NCBI GenBank assembly: GCA_945885345.1
Contig: CAMCYP010000004.1
Span: 80,730 to 144,729, forward strand
Direction: 5' to 3'
From: Bordetella parapertussis
GTDB lineage: Bacteria; Pseudomonadota; Gammaproteobacteria; Burkholderiales; SG8-41
DNA: 64,000 nucleotides
Numbering within the stretch: the first letter of the stretch is position 1; every line of letters begins with the position of its first letter. The notes under the pieces are model-generated. The model ran no database searches. It was not told where the DNA came from and saw nothing but the letters and a program-made list of their open reading frames with translations. Both the position numbers and the translations under genes were made by a program. Of the stretch, positions 35,051-44,672 are shown in pieces.

Positions 35051-35356
35051 CTAGTGCAACGCAGCGCCGGCCTTGGTCGCCAGATTGCGGTACAGCATGT
35101 CCGGGTCAATCCGGATGCCACCGCTCCAGGTCAGCACATTGGATACCGGATCAAAAGCCACGCGGCGGAACAGCGCAGCATCGGACAGCACCTCCATCGC
35201 CATGTCTTCCACCAGGTCGCCCAGATAAACATGGCCTTCCAGCCCGTCATCGAAGCGCAGCCAGAGCGTGCAGTTGTCCTCCGCGCGTAGTTCGGTAACC
35301 GTGTGCAGATGGGGCCTGCGACTGCGGTAACGCCGGAACTTCAGACTGAGTGCCAA
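35051..35356 (-). CDS. DUF2442 domain protein
   Basis: The 101-residue product starts with a TTG at 35356, chosen because GGAGGG lies 8 nt upstream and no ATG exists in the frame. The DUF2442 core is visible: VTELRAEDNCTLWLRFDDGL, then GHVYLGDLVEDMAM and VSNVLTWSGGIRIDPDMLY. These small proteins often pair with DUF4160 toxins or antitoxin-like partners, but no partner gene is adjacent. Function is unknown. Confidence 0.75.
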   Translation of the reverse strand: MALSLKFRRYRSRRPHLHTVTELRAEDNCTLWLRFDDGLEGHVYLGDLVEDMAMEVLSDAALFRRVAFDPVSNVLTWSGGIRIDPDMLYRNLATKAGAALH

Positions 35357-35566
35357 GGTTTCGACCCTCCATGGTGATGAACATTGCAACCCGGAAAGAA
35401 TCTGGCGGCGCCGCCCTGCGGTTTCAATCGCAGGGCAATGCGCCGCCGGGTGTCTTGCTGCTTCAGCACGGAACCCCGCTTTGCTCCGGGGCCGCTGTTC
35501 TCAATCGCATGTTTCGTGTCCGTCTCCCGTATCTATTCCCGTCTGACAAAACAAACAAGACCATCA

Positions 35567-36679
35567 TCAATCCCAGGACAGTGCACCTCCGGTCTGGTAC
35601 TCGATGACGCGGGTTTCAAAGAAGTTGCGTTCTTTTTTCAGGTCGATCATTTCCGCCATCCACGGGAAGGGATTGGTCGCGCCTTCGAACAGCACTTCCA
35701 GCCCGATCTGCTGGGCACGGCGGTTGGCGATGAAACGCAGGTATTCCTTGAACATCGCGGCATTGAGGCCGAGCACGCCGCGCGGCATGGTGTCCTCGGC
35801 GTATTTGTATTCGAGCTCCACGCCCTTGTGGAACAGTTCGCGCAGTTCTTCGCGGAATTCCGCGGTCCACAGGTGCGGGTTCTCCATCTTGATCGTGTTG
35901 ATCAGGTCGATGCCGAAATTGCAGTGCATGGATTCGTCGCGCAGGATGTACTGGTACTGCTCGGCGGCGCCGGTCATCTTGTTCTGCCGGCCCAGCGCGA
36001 GGATCTGCGCAAACCCGACGTAGAAGAACAGGCCTTCCATCAGGCAGGCAAACACGATCAGGCTTTTCAGCAGCTTCTGGTCGTTTTCCGGTGTGCCGGT
36101 CTTGAAGGTGGGATCGGTCAGCACGTCGATGAACGGGATCAGGAACTCATCCTTGTCACGGATCGACGAAACTTCGTGATAGGCGTTGAAGATTTCGCTT
36201 TCGTTCAGCCCCAGGCTTTCCACGATGTACTGGTAGGCGTGGGTATGGATCGCCTCTTCAAACGCCTGGCGCAGCAGGTACTGCCGGCATTCCGGCGCAG
36301 TGATGTGGCGGTAGGTGCCGAGCACGATGTTGTTCGCCGCCAGGGAGTCGGCAGTGACAAAAAATCCGAGGTTGCGCTTGACGACACGGCGCTCGTCTTC
36401 AGTCAGGCCGTTGGGGTTTTTCCAGAGTTCGATGTCGCGGCTCATCTGGATTTCCTGCGGCATCCAGTGATTGGCGCAGGCGGAGAGGTACTTGTCCCAA
36501 GCCCACTTGTATTTGAACGGTACCAACTGATTGACGTCGGTACTGCCGTTGATGATGCGCTTGTCGGCAACATTGACGCGCCGCAGTTCTTCTTCCACCG
36601 GATTTTTCGAGGGTGCGCGGTCGCCCATCACAGGCTGTCTGACCAGCCCGGCAGCGCCCGATTCTTCAAATTGCAACAT
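35567..36679 (-). CDS. nrdB: Class Ia ribonucleoside-diphosphate reductase subunit beta
   Basis: The 370-residue protein is the diiron-tyrosyl radical subunit. The metal and radical motif [10 protein letters not shown] has the E-x2-H-x3-Y spacing of E. coli NrdB (E115, H118, Y122), preceded by the Asp ligand in TADSLAAN. A second Glu/His pair lies in [11 protein letters not shown]. It ends in GGALSWD, the tail that docks to NrdA. It lies 191 bp downstream of nrdA and is transcribed with it. Confidence 0.96.
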   Translation of the reverse strand: MLQFEESGAAGLVRQPVMGDRAPSKNPVEEELRRVNVADKRIINGSTDVNQLVPFKYKWAWDKYLSACANHWMPQEIQMSRDIELWKNPNGLTEDERRVVKRNLGFFVTADSLAANNIVLGTYRHITAPECRQYLLRQAFEEAIHTHAYQYIVESLGLNESEIFNAYHEVSSIRDKDEFLIPFIDVLTDPTFKTGTPENDQKLLKSLIVFACLMEGLFFYVGFAQILALGRQNKMTGAAEQYQYILRDESMHCNFGIDLINTIKMENPHLWTAEFREELRELFHKGVELEYKYAEDTMPRGVLGLNAAMFKEYLRFIANRRAQQIGLEVLFEGATNPFPWMAEMIDLKKERNFFETRVIEYQTGGALSWD

Positions 36680-36681
36680 CT

Positions 36682-36822
36682 TCAGTCTCCTTTATTAGCG
36701 TTGTGGGTGGATACCTTCCAGCACAGTCCGCAGGTTCTTGAGATAGTTATCGGTGAACCCGCTTTCGTGCCGTGCAGCAAACCCTGATCCAGCAACTGCC
36801 CTTCAATATTTCCGATACTCAT
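36682..36822 (-). other. Possible small reading frame between nrdA and nrdB
   Basis: An ATG at 36822 opens a 46-codon frame that stops 2 bp before nrdB. There is no ribosome binding site. Another frame over the same DNA, ending at about 36700, reads like protein (TDNYLKNLRTVLEGIHPQR), so this may be a decayed gene with a frameshift rather than a living one. Confidence 0.2.
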
Positions 36823-36870
36823 TAACGTTTATTGACTGCGTCCCTGATTCGCGCCTTGCCTGCTACTCAT

Positions 36871-39732
36871 CTACTGACATGCCTCGCATTCGGGATCGAG
36901 GATCGAACACACCTTGGGTTGCTCCTCCCCGTTCACGCCGCCATCCGATGACACTGCATTCAACTGGCCCGCCTTGGAGGTCGACTTCTCGGTGGAAGTC
37001 GCACCCAGTGTGCGCAGGTAGTAGGTCGTTTTCAGGCCGCGCAGCCAGGCGAGTTTGTAGGTGTCGTCCAGCTTCTTGCCCGACGCGCCCGCCATGTAGA
37101 TATTCAGCGACTGTGACTGGTCGATCCACTTCTGCCGGCGCGCCGCACATTCCACCATCCAGCTGGCATCCATCTCGAACGCCGTGGCATAGAGGCTGCG
37201 CACGTCCGGCGGCACGCGGTCGATCTTCGACAGCGAACCGTCAAAGTATTTGAGATCGGCGACCATCACCTCGTCCCACAGGTTGAGTTTCTTCAGGTCG
37301 CGCACCAGGAACTCGTTGACGACCGTGAACTCGCCCGACAGGTTGGATTTGACGTAAAGGTTCTGGTAAGTCGGCTCAATGCACTGCGACAGGCCGGTGA
37401 TGTTGGCAATGGTTGCCGTCGGCGCAATGGCAATGCAGTTCGAATTGCGGATGCCGACGCGCTGGATGCGGCTGCGCAGGCTGTCCCAGTCCAGCTTCGT
37501 GGACATGTCGCATTCGACATAACCGCCACGCTCTTCGGCCAGCACTTTCAGCGAATCCAGCGGCAGGATGCCGCGATCCCACAACGAACCCTTGAACGTC
37601 GAGTACGGGCCGCGCTCTTCCGCCAGGTCGGATGAAGCCGAATAGGCGGTGTAGGTCACCTGTTCCATCGAACGGTCGGCGAACTCCACCGCCGCCGGCG
37701 AACCGTAGGGAATGCGCAGCATGTGCAGGCAGTCCTGGAAGCCCATGATGCCGAGGCCGACCGGACGGTGCTTGAAGTTGGAATTGCGCGCCTTGTTGAC
37801 GTTGTAGAAGTTGAGGTCGATCACGTTGTCGAGCATGCGCATGCCGGTACCCACCGTACGCTTCAGTTTTTCCATGTCGAGGAGACCGGTAGACAGATCG
37901 AGGTGCGCCGGCATGTTGACCGATGCCAGGTTGCACACGGCGATTTCGTCAGGGCCGGTGTTCAACGTGATTTCCGTGCACAGGTTCGAGCTGTGCACGA
38001 CGCCGACGTGCTGCTGCGGCGAACGCAGGTTGCAGGGATCCTTGAAAGTGATCCACGGGTGCCCGGTTTCGAACAGCATGGTCAGCATCTTGCGCCACAG
38101 CTGGTTGGCGGGAACCTTCTTGTAGAGCTTCATTTCGCCGCGGGTGCACATCGCCTCGTACTCGACATAAGCTTTTTCGAAAGCCTTGCCGAATTTCTCG
38201 TGCAGATCCGGAACGTCCGAGGGCGAGAACAGCGTCCATTCGCCACCTTCCATGACACGCTTCATGAACAGATCGGGAATCCAGTTCGATGTGTTCATGT
38301 CATGGGTGCGACGGCGGTCGTCGCCGGTGTTCTTGCGCAGCTCGAGGAATTCCTCGATGTCGAGATGCCATGTTTCGAGGTACGAGCACACCGCACCCTT
38401 GCGTTTGCCGCCCTGGTTCACCGCAACGGCCGTGTCGTTGACGACCTTCAGGAACGGCACGACGCCCTGCGACTTGCCGTTGGTGCCCTTGATATAGGCG
38501 CCGAGCGCGCGCACCGGGGTCCAGTCGTTGCCGATGCCGCCGGCATACTTCTGCAGCATCGCGTTTTCCTTGATGGCTTCATAGATGCCGTCGAGGTCAT
38601 CGGACACGGTGGTCAGATAGCAACTGGCGAGTTGCGAGCGGCGCGTGCCGGAATTGAACAGCGTCGGGGTTGAGCTCATCAGGTCAAAGCTCGACAGCAC
38701 GTTGTAGAACTCGATTGCGCGCGCTTCGCGCTGACTTTCCGGTTCGTTCAATGCGAGACCCATCGCCACGCGCATGAAAAACACCTGGGGCAGCTCGATG
38801 CGCTGGCCTTCGATGTGCAGGAAGTAACGGTCATACAGAATCTGCAGGCCGAGATAGGTGAACTTGAGGTCGCGCTGTGCATCCAGCGCGGCACCCAGCG
38901 CCTTCATGTCGTAATGACCAAGGCGCTCGTCCAGCAGTTCGGCAGCGATGCCCTTCTTGATGAATTCCGGCAGGTAGGCGGCGTAACGCGTTGTCATCTC
39001 CGTCTGCGTTACTTCTTCACCCAGCGTCTCCAGGCGCATCGTGTGCATCAGCAGGCGGGCGGTCGCATAGCTGTAGCCCGGATCCTGCTCAATCAGGCCG
39101 CGAGCGGCGAGGATCAGCGACTTGCGAACCTCGTTGATAGGCACGCCATCATAGAGGTCGCGCTGCATCGCATCGAGAATGGGCTGCGCGCTGACATCGC
39201 GGCCCAGCCCGGCGCAGGCGCTTTCCACCAGCGCGGTGATACGCTCAACGTCCAGCGGGCGGGTGACGCCGCCGTCGGTGACATTGATGACATGGGCTTT
39301 CTGCGCCACCGCAGCGGGTTGCGCTTCGCGCTGGCGCGCGCGCTCCCGGGTACGCTCCTCGCGATAAAGCACGTAGGAACGGGCCACGTGGTGTTCACCC
39401 ATGCGCATCAGCGCGAGTTCCACCTGGTCCTGGATGTCTTCGATATGGAAGGTGCCGCCGGAGGGCTGGCGGCGCATCAGTGCACCCACCACGCTGTCCG
39501 TCAGCGCCGCGACTTGTTCACGCACCCGCGCCGAAGCGGCACCCTGGCCGCCGTTGACCGCGATGAAGGCCTTGGTCAGTGCGATGGCGATTTTCGCCGG
39601 CTCAAAACCCACCACCGAGCCATTGCGGCGGATGATTTTGTACTGGGCATATAACGCCTCCCGTGCGGCCTCCTCGGCAGGGGTGGCTTGCGGAAGAACG
39701 CGGGATTGGGTGGACTCTGTGGCGACTTGCAT
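36871..39732 (-). CDS. nrdA: Class Ia ribonucleoside-diphosphate reductase subunit alpha
   Basis: The 953-residue protein begins at 39732 after AAGGAG. Two ATP-cone regulatory domains stand in tandem (about residues 30-125 and 145-235), so activity control by ATP/dATP is expected. The catalytic barrel follows with NSGTRRSQLASCYL (active-site Cys), NLCTEITLN and the PTATIANITG region. The C-terminal redox pair is in DPECEACQ. It reduces ribonucleoside diphosphates. Two NrdR-like boxes lie about 67-115 bp upstream of the start. Confidence 0.96.
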   Translation of the reverse strand: MQVATESTQSRVLPQATPAEEAAREALYAQYKIIRRNGSVVGFEPAKIAIALTKAFIAVNGGQGAASARVREQVAALTDSVVGALMRRQPSGGTFHIEDIQDQVELALMRMGEHHVARSYVLYREERTRERARQREAQPAAVAQKAHVINVTDGGVTRPLDVERITALVESACAGLGRDVSAQPILDAMQRDLYDGVPINEVRKSLILAARGLIEQDPGYSYATARLLMHTMRLETLGEEVTQTEMTTRYAAYLPEFIKKGIAAELLDERLGHYDMKALGAALDAQRDLKFTYLGLQILYDRYFLHIEGQRIELPQVFFMRVAMGLALNEPESQREARAIEFYNVLSSFDLMSSTPTLFNSGTRRSQLASCYLTTVSDDLDGIYEAIKENAMLQKYAGGIGNDWTPVRALGAYIKGTNGKSQGVVPFLKVVNDTAVAVNQGGKRKGAVCSYLETWHLDIEEFLELRKNTGDDRRRTHDMNTSNWIPDLFMKRVMEGGEWTLFSPSDVPDLHEKFGKAFEKAYVEYEAMCTRGEMKLYKKVPANQLWRKMLTMLFETGHPWITFKDPCNLRSPQQHVGVVHSSNLCTEITLNTGPDEIAVCNLASVNMPAHLDLSTGLLDMEKLKRTVGTGMRMLDNVIDLNFYNVNKARNSNFKHRPVGLGIMGFQDCLHMLRIPYGSPAAVEFADRSMEQVTYTAYSASSDLAEERGPYSTFKGSLWDRGILPLDSLKVLAEERGGYVECDMSTKLDWDSLRSRIQRVGIRNSNCIAIAPTATIANITGLSQCIEPTYQNLYVKSNLSGEFTVVNEFLVRDLKKLNLWDEVMVADLKYFDGSLSKIDRVPPDVRSLYATAFEMDASWMVECAARRQKWIDQSQSLNIYMAGASGKKLDDTYKLAWLRGLKTTYYLRTLGATSTEKSTSKAGQLNAVSSDGGVNGEEQPKVCSILDPECEACQ

Positions 39733-40060
39733 ATCGTTACTCCTTGATTTTTTTAGGTTTTCTAACCCCCAGGAACAGCAACGCTCCCAGCCCGTCAACC
39801 ACTATATGTTGTGGTTGACTCATTAATTTCGACCAATTCTAGTGGCCGTGTTTTGAATCCGCAATAGGTTTTGACGGTTTTTTTAAAAGTTCTTGAGAAA
39901 CAGCAGGAAACAACGCCAAGCACCGGATTTATTGCACAAAAAGTGGGCAGCAAAATGCCGGGCCGGTACGCTGTGGTGCACCAAGCGATGCAAATCAAGG
40001 AATTGCGGAAAACCGCTTGCAGATACCACCCAACAAGGTTGGGGGCGGGCTGTTTTCCGG
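39733..40060. other. Promoter region of nrdA
   Basis: This 328-bp gap holds the nrdA promoter with the NrdR box pair. The remainder (39847-40060) is the upstream part and the end of the ampD transcript; nothing else stands out. Confidence 0.5.
39799..39846 (-). promoter_or_regulatory. NrdR box pair upstream of nrdA
   Basis: CCACTATATGTTGTGG (39799-39814) and GACCAATTCTAGTGGC (39831-39846) resemble the NrdR consensus. Their centres are 32 bp apart, three helical turns, as known for NrdR-controlled nrd genes. They lie just upstream of nrdA, so repression by the nucleotide-sensing NrdR is expected. Confidence 0.8.
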
Positions 40061-40597
40061 TTAACGCAGGCTTGCGCGGTAACGCTGCCAGTCAAAATGC
40101 GACCCGGGATCGGTCTTGCGGCCGGGCGCAATGTCGGAATGCCCGACGCTGGCGGCGATGGGATATCGCGCATGCAGGGCGCGGGCGAGCGCCCCCAGCT
40201 GGTCATACTGGGCATCGCTGAACGTCAGGTCGTCCGTGCCTTCCAGTTCGATGCCGATCGAATAATCATTGCAGCGCTCGCGCCCGCACCACAAGGATTG
40301 TCCGGCGTGCCACGCCCGCAGCGCGCAGGGCACAAATTGCAGCAAGGTGCCATCGCGGCGGATGAAAAAATGCGCGGATACCTGCAGCCCGGCGATGGTG
40401 GCGAAATACGGATGCGCCGCCGGATCCAGCCGGTTCAGGAACAGGTCGCTGACCGCCGTACCGCCAAATACACCCGGCGGCAGGCTGATATTGTGGATAA
40501 CCAGCAATTCGATCGCGGTATCCGGCGGTCGCTCATCGCAATTCGGCGAAGCTGTATAGAGCGCCTCATCCACCAGCCCGGCAGCATCAATATTCAT
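40061..40597 (-). CDS. ampD: 1,6-anhydro-N-acetylmuramyl-L-alanine amidase
   Basis: The 178-residue zinc amidase has IELLVIHNISLPPG near residue 30 (first zinc His), VSAHFFIRRDG, and VGHSDIAPGRKTDPG (second His, Lys and Asp), the AmpD signature. There is no signal peptide, so it acts in the cytoplasm on recycled anhydro-muropeptides. The start at 40597 has AAGGGG 6 nt upstream. It follows pilR on the same strand with an 10-bp gap, a common betaproteobacterial arrangement. Confidence 0.93.
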   Translation of the reverse strand: MNIDAAGLVDEALYTASPNCDERPPDTAIELLVIHNISLPPGVFGGTAVSDLFLNRLDPAAHPYFATIAGLQVSAHFFIRRDGTLLQFVPCALRAWHAGQSLWCGRERCNDYSIGIELEGTDDLTFSDAQYDQLGALARALHARYPIAASVGHSDIAPGRKTDPGSHFDWQRYRASLR

Positions 40598-40607
40598 GAC
40601 CGCCCCT

Positions 40608-41966
40608 TCAGGATCTGGTATCCAGTTCCTGCTTGATGCCGAGGCGCTGGATACGGTAACGCAGCGCGCGGAAGGAAATGCCGAGCAGCTTGGCCGCCGC
40701 AGTCTGGTTGTAACGGGCGCGCTCCAGGGCTTCAAGAATCGCCTTGCGCTCGATGGCTTCGAGCCGCTCGGGCAACGGCAGGCCCTCGACATCAATCTCC
40801 AGCTCGGCAGCGCGCTCGTCCGACAACTGCAGATCATCCACCGCGATCTCGTCGCCGCTGACCAGCGCCACGGCGCGCTCCAGGATGTTTTCCAGTTCGC
40901 GGACGTTACCCGGGAAGTGATAAGCCTGCAGCGCGGCTACCGCCTGCAGCGACAGCCGGGGGGTGCGACCGTCGCCAGCGTGGCGTGCCAGTATCGCTGC
41001 GGCAAGCCGTGGAATGTCCTCGCGCAATTCACGCAATGCCGGCATGCGCAATTCAATCACGTTGAGGCGGTAATACAGATCCTGCCGGAACGCGCCGCTT
41101 TTCACTTCCTCGGCAAGGTGGCGGTGCGTCGCGCTGATGATGCGCACATCCACCGCTTCCTCGGCAGTCGAACCGACCCTGCGCACGCGCTTTTCCTGGA
41201 TGGCGCGCAGCAGCTTCACCTGCATCGACAACGGCAAATCACCGACCTCATCGAGAAACAGCGTGCCGCCATCGGCCGCCTGAAAAAAACCGTCGTGGTC
41301 CGCCAGTGCCCCGGTGAAGGCCCCTTTCTTGTGCCCGAAAAATTCGGACTCCATCAGGTTCTCCGGGATCGCACCGCAGTTGACTGCCACGAAAGGACTG
41401 TCGCGGCGTGCGCCGTTCAGGTGTATCCGGCGCGCGGCCAGCTCCTTGCCGGAACCCGACTCACCGCGAATCTGTACCGGCGCCTGGCTGCGCGCCAGCT
41501 TGTCAATCATTTGTCGGGCCTGATCCATCAGCGGCGACTCGCCGATCAGGTATGGCCCGGATCCCGGCTGCGCGACATCCGGATCCTGGCGTTCACCACC
41601 CGGGCGCGGCAACTTCAGCGCAGAACGCACCAGGGCCCGCAACTGGTCGAGAGATACCGGTTTGCCCAGATAATCAAAAGCCCCGGCCTTCAGCGCAGCC
41701 ACTGCATTCTCCGCGCTGCCGTGCGCGGTGATCACGGCAACCGGCAGGCTGGGATGATTCCGGGTGATGTGCTCAACAATCGACAAACCGTCGCCGTCGG
41801 CCAGCCGCATGTCGGTCAGGCACAGCTCGAATGAATTGGACCCGAGCAGCGCTAAAGCTTCTGACACACTCGCCGCACAGTGCGGTTCGAGGCCCATGCG
41901 AAGCAGCGTGATGCCGAGCAGCTCCCGGATGTCCGCTTCATCATCGACAACCAGTACCTGACCCAT
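40608..41966 (-). CDS. pilR: Sigma-54-dependent response regulator PilR-like
   Basis: The 452-residue NtrC-family regulator has a receiver (phosphoacceptor Asp in CLTDMRLADGDG, about 54), an AAA+ domain with Walker A GESGSGKE, the sigma-54 contact loop GAFTGA and Walker B GGTLFLDEVGD, and a C-terminal Fis-type HTH (NQTAAAKLLGISFRALRYRI). Together with the adjacent PilS it should activate type IV pilin transcription; no pilin gene is in the window. A GTG six bases upstream is an alternative start. Confidence 0.9.
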   Translation of the reverse strand: MGQVLVVDDEADIRELLGITLLRMGLEPHCAASVSEALALLGSNSFELCLTDMRLADGDGLSIVEHITRNHPSLPVAVITAHGSAENAVAALKAGAFDYLGKPVSLDQLRALVRSALKLPRPGGERQDPDVAQPGSGPYLIGESPLMDQARQMIDKLARSQAPVQIRGESGSGKELAARRIHLNGARRDSPFVAVNCGAIPENLMESEFFGHKKGAFTGALADHDGFFQAADGGTLFLDEVGDLPLSMQVKLLRAIQEKRVRRVGSTAEEAVDVRIISATHRHLAEEVKSGAFRQDLYYRLNVIELRMPALRELREDIPRLAAAILARHAGDGRTPRLSLQAVAALQAYHFPGNVRELENILERAVALVSGDEIAVDDLQLSDERAAELEIDVEGLPLPERLEAIERKAILEALERARYNQTAAAKLLGISFRALRYRIQRLGIKQELDTRS

Positions 41967-41994
41967 TGCCACCCTGTACCCCCTCTTGGCCCCT

Positions 41995-43605
41995 TCAGCC
42001 CGCAGCGCAGGTTACCGAAAACCGCGCGCCCCTGGCTGAATCCACGTATTCGAGCATCGCGCCGTTCGCTTCACAGATTTCCCGCGCCAGATAAAGGCCG
42101 AGTCCGGTACCACCCGGCGATGTAGTGAAAAACGGCTCGAACAATTTGCTGCGTGACTCCGGCGGCAGTCCGGGGCCGTCATCGACGACGTCCAATCTTA
42201 CCGCATTGCCACGGCTGGCCCGCTCAACCACAAGACTGATGCTGCCGGGACCGCGACGCGAATGACGCAGCGCGTTCTGGCACAAATTCCACAACACCTG
42301 GTTCAGGTGATCGCGATCGAACATGACATGGGGATCCGTTTCCAGACTCAGCTCGATCACGTTCGCCACCAGTTTTTCCGTGGCCACAAACTGCTCAATG
42401 AAGGCACGCAGGTAAGTCGCGAGGTGAAAACGCTCGCGCACCGCGCGCTCCCCGCGATTCAGCGTCTGCACATCGTTGATCATGCGGTCGAGCCGGCGGG
42501 TATTGTCGCGAATGATCGTGGTCAGACGTCGCGCGCCCGGTGAAACCTCAGGCTCTTCCTGCAGCAGCTCCGCGGCATGGCTGATGGCGCCCAGCGGGTT
42601 GCGGATTTCGTGGGCAATATTCGCCGTCAGCCGTCCGAGCGCAGCCAGTTTAAGCTGCCGCGCCTCGGTCTGGATGCGCGCCAGATCTTCGAGAAAAATG
42701 ACCGCGCCGGCGCCACGCCGTGCCGCAACCGGCACCAGTCTTGCCCGCAGGTGTGAACCAAGTTCGAACGCATCCGGCGTTTCACGGCCCTGCTGATCAC
42801 GCAGCCAGGTTTCGACGCGGGCATGCAGCGTGGGTGCACGATCCTTCAGTGCCACCACGCCGCCGCCGCGCAGGCCACCGATCATGCGTTCCGCTGCAGT
42901 ATTGACCTGGCGCACGATGCCTTCGCCGTCGACGACAATCACGCCGTGCTCCATGTCCTGGATCACCAGCTGGTTGACCTGCGCCATGTTGGCAAGATCG
43001 ATTTCGCGCTGCGCCGCCAGCCGTTCGCTCGCCAGCGAACGCGTGGCGAGGGTATGCGCAAGCCATGCGATGGCGAAATAGGCAATCGACAACAGGCCCG
43101 CCTGGGCATACTGCGCGCCGCTCTCGGAAAACCGCAGCACCTCGTAGGTATGCTCGAGCAGCACCGCGATGGTCGCGATCGCGGCAAAAAACAGCGTCAG
43201 CTGACCACGGCTGACCAGCCCTGCGGCAGCCAGTGAAGTCAGCAACAGCAGCCCCAATCCACTCGACAATCCGCTGCTGGCATACATCAGCAGCACTACA
43301 AACCCGATGTCGCCGCCGACCTGGATCGCCAGTTGCCAGGTAAACCGTTCGCGTGTGCGGATGACCACGAACATCGCCAACCCGAATGCGGCATAACTGG
43401 CGGCGACAATCAGGAACAGCCGCAGATCCCGCGAACCGAACTGCAGGGTGTTGCCCCAGAAACCGCCGGCCAGCAGCAACAGCAGCGCAGCGGCCGTACG
43501 GTAGCCGTTGAACAGCTCCAATGAACGCCAATACGCATCCGGTGTCCGGTGGACGCCTTCGGCATCCCGGAACTCCGCTTGCATCGCTTGGTCGGCGGGG
43601 GCCAT
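41995..43605 (-). CDS. pilS: Membrane sensor histidine kinase PilS-like
   Basis: The 536-residue protein has six hydrophobic segments in residues 30-195, a PAS domain (about 205-310), a HisKA motif TANIAHEIRNPLGAISHA and an ATPase domain (NLCQNALRHS, DDGPGLP, GGTGLGLYL). This topology and the position directly before pilR identify PilS. No clear ribosome binding site precedes 43605, and an ATG at codon 8 is an alternative. Confidence 0.9.
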   Translation of the reverse strand: MAPADQAMQAEFRDAEGVHRTPDAYWRSLELFNGYRTAAALLLLLAGGFWGNTLQFGSRDLRLFLIVAASYAAFGLAMFVVIRTRERFTWQLAIQVGGDIGFVVLLMYASSGLSSGLGLLLLTSLAAAGLVSRGQLTLFFAAIATIAVLLEHTYEVLRFSESGAQYAQAGLLSIAYFAIAWLAHTLATRSLASERLAAQREIDLANMAQVNQLVIQDMEHGVIVVDGEGIVRQVNTAAERMIGGLRGGGVVALKDRAPTLHARVETWLRDQQGRETPDAFELGSHLRARLVPVAARRGAGAVIFLEDLARIQTEARQLKLAALGRLTANIAHEIRNPLGAISHAAELLQEEPEVSPGARRLTTIIRDNTRRLDRMINDVQTLNRGERAVRERFHLATYLRAFIEQFVATEKLVANVIELSLETDPHVMFDRDHLNQVLWNLCQNALRHSRRGPGSISLVVERASRGNAVRLDVVDDGPGLPPESRSKLFEPFFTTSPGGTGLGLYLAREICEANGAMLEYVDSARGARFSVTCAAG

Positions 43606-43614
43606 CAGATGCGA

Positions 43615-43845
43615 TCAGTGTTTTGCGCGAAATTCCTGCTCGTGTTCCGCGGAGCAGAAATAGCGGGATCCGGACACGATGCCCTCGCCACGCGGCAGAT
43701 GCAATCCGCAATGCGCACAATCCACCATGTCTTCGGTTTGCGGATCAGCCGGCCGCTGCACGCCATTGTCCGCGCGCCGGCGATGGGTGCGCAGCAGCCA
43801 GAACAATGCCGCGAAAGCGATTGCGATAAGCAGAATCTTGGACAT
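43615..43845 (-). CDS. PP0621-family small protein
   Basis: The 76-residue protein has an N-terminal membrane segment (ILLIAIAFAALFWLL) and a CxxC...C zinc-ribbon-like end (MVDCAHCGLHLPRGEG, then YFCSAEH). The family usually sits just before pilS, as here with 9 bp between the genes. Function is unknown; the cysteines suggest metal binding. Confidence 0.85.
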   Translation of the reverse strand: MSKILLIAIAFAALFWLLRTHRRRADNGVQRPADPQTEDMVDCAHCGLHLPRGEGIVSGSRYFCSAEHEQEFRAKH

Positions 43846-43888
43846 CGATGCTTCGACCGCCGGACAATCCGGTGCGGATGGCGCAGTG

Positions 43889-44422
43889 TCAGGCCTGCGC
43901 CGACTCCGGATCCACGGCCAGTGCCTCCAGGAAACGCGACACCAGATTGTAGCCCCCGATGGTCGCCGTCAGTTCGACGATTTCGCGCTGGTTGAAATGC
44001 CCGCGCAAGGCCTCGAAAACGGCATCCGGCACATGGATGTCCCGCGTCATCGCATCGGTATAAGCCAGTACCGCCCGTTGCGCCGGCGTCAATACGGCGG
44101 AATCCTGCCAGCGGTCCAGCGTGTCGAGCTGCGCCTGGGTCACGCCTTCGCGCAGCGCAAACGGCACATGGACCTGATATTCATAGGATGCGCCGTTCAG
44201 CAGCGCCACGCGCAATATGACGAGTTCGCGGTAATCGCCACGCAGCGTGCATTGCTGACGAATCGCGGTAAACAGCGCGAGCCAGCCTTCGGCCACCGGC
44301 GGTGCGTTGAGCAGCATGCTGTAAAGATTGAGCATGCGCCCGTCGCGTTCCTTGCGGATCTGATCCGCCAGCGCCCGCACGGCCGGACTGCTGTTCTCGT
44401 CGCCATAGGCTACGCGGGCCAT
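43889..44422 (-). CDS. Carboxymuconolactone decarboxylase-family protein
   Basis: The 177-residue all-helical protein matches the AhpD/CMD-like fold: RELVILRVALLNGASYEYQV and a C-terminal REIVELTATIGGYNLVSRFL. It lacks the CxxC redox pair of AhpD, so it is not a peroxidase of that type. Relatives are carboxymuconolactone decarboxylases or uncharacterised. The start at 44422 has GGAG 8 nt upstream. It lies between the PP0621 gene and the tRNA gene. Confidence 0.8.
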   Translation of the reverse strand: MARVAYGDENSSPAVRALADQIRKERDGRMLNLYSMLLNAPPVAEGWLALFTAIRQQCTLRGDYRELVILRVALLNGASYEYQVHVPFALREGVTQAQLDTLDRWQDSAVLTPAQRAVLAYTDAMTRDIHVPDAVFEALRGHFNQREIVELTATIGGYNLVSRFLEALAVDPESAQA

Positions 44423-44499
44423 CGCTGAAGCTCCGGAATTGCGGAATCGGGAAAACCGTGCCGCTCCGGTCAGAACGCACCGGTCGGCATCCAAAATGG

Positions 44500-44576
<77 letters not shown>

Positions 44577-44672
44577 AATGACACAAACAGAACAGGCTTT
44601 GCAACAAGCCTGATTTACAACAAGCTGCATACGCCGCACAAACAAGAAGGGCACGTTGCGCGTGCCCTTCGT

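Noticed and set aside
35384..36787. 467-codon plus-strand frame over nrdB
   Set aside because: It is the antisense shadow of a clear nrdB gene; the translation has no family features and no ribosome binding site.
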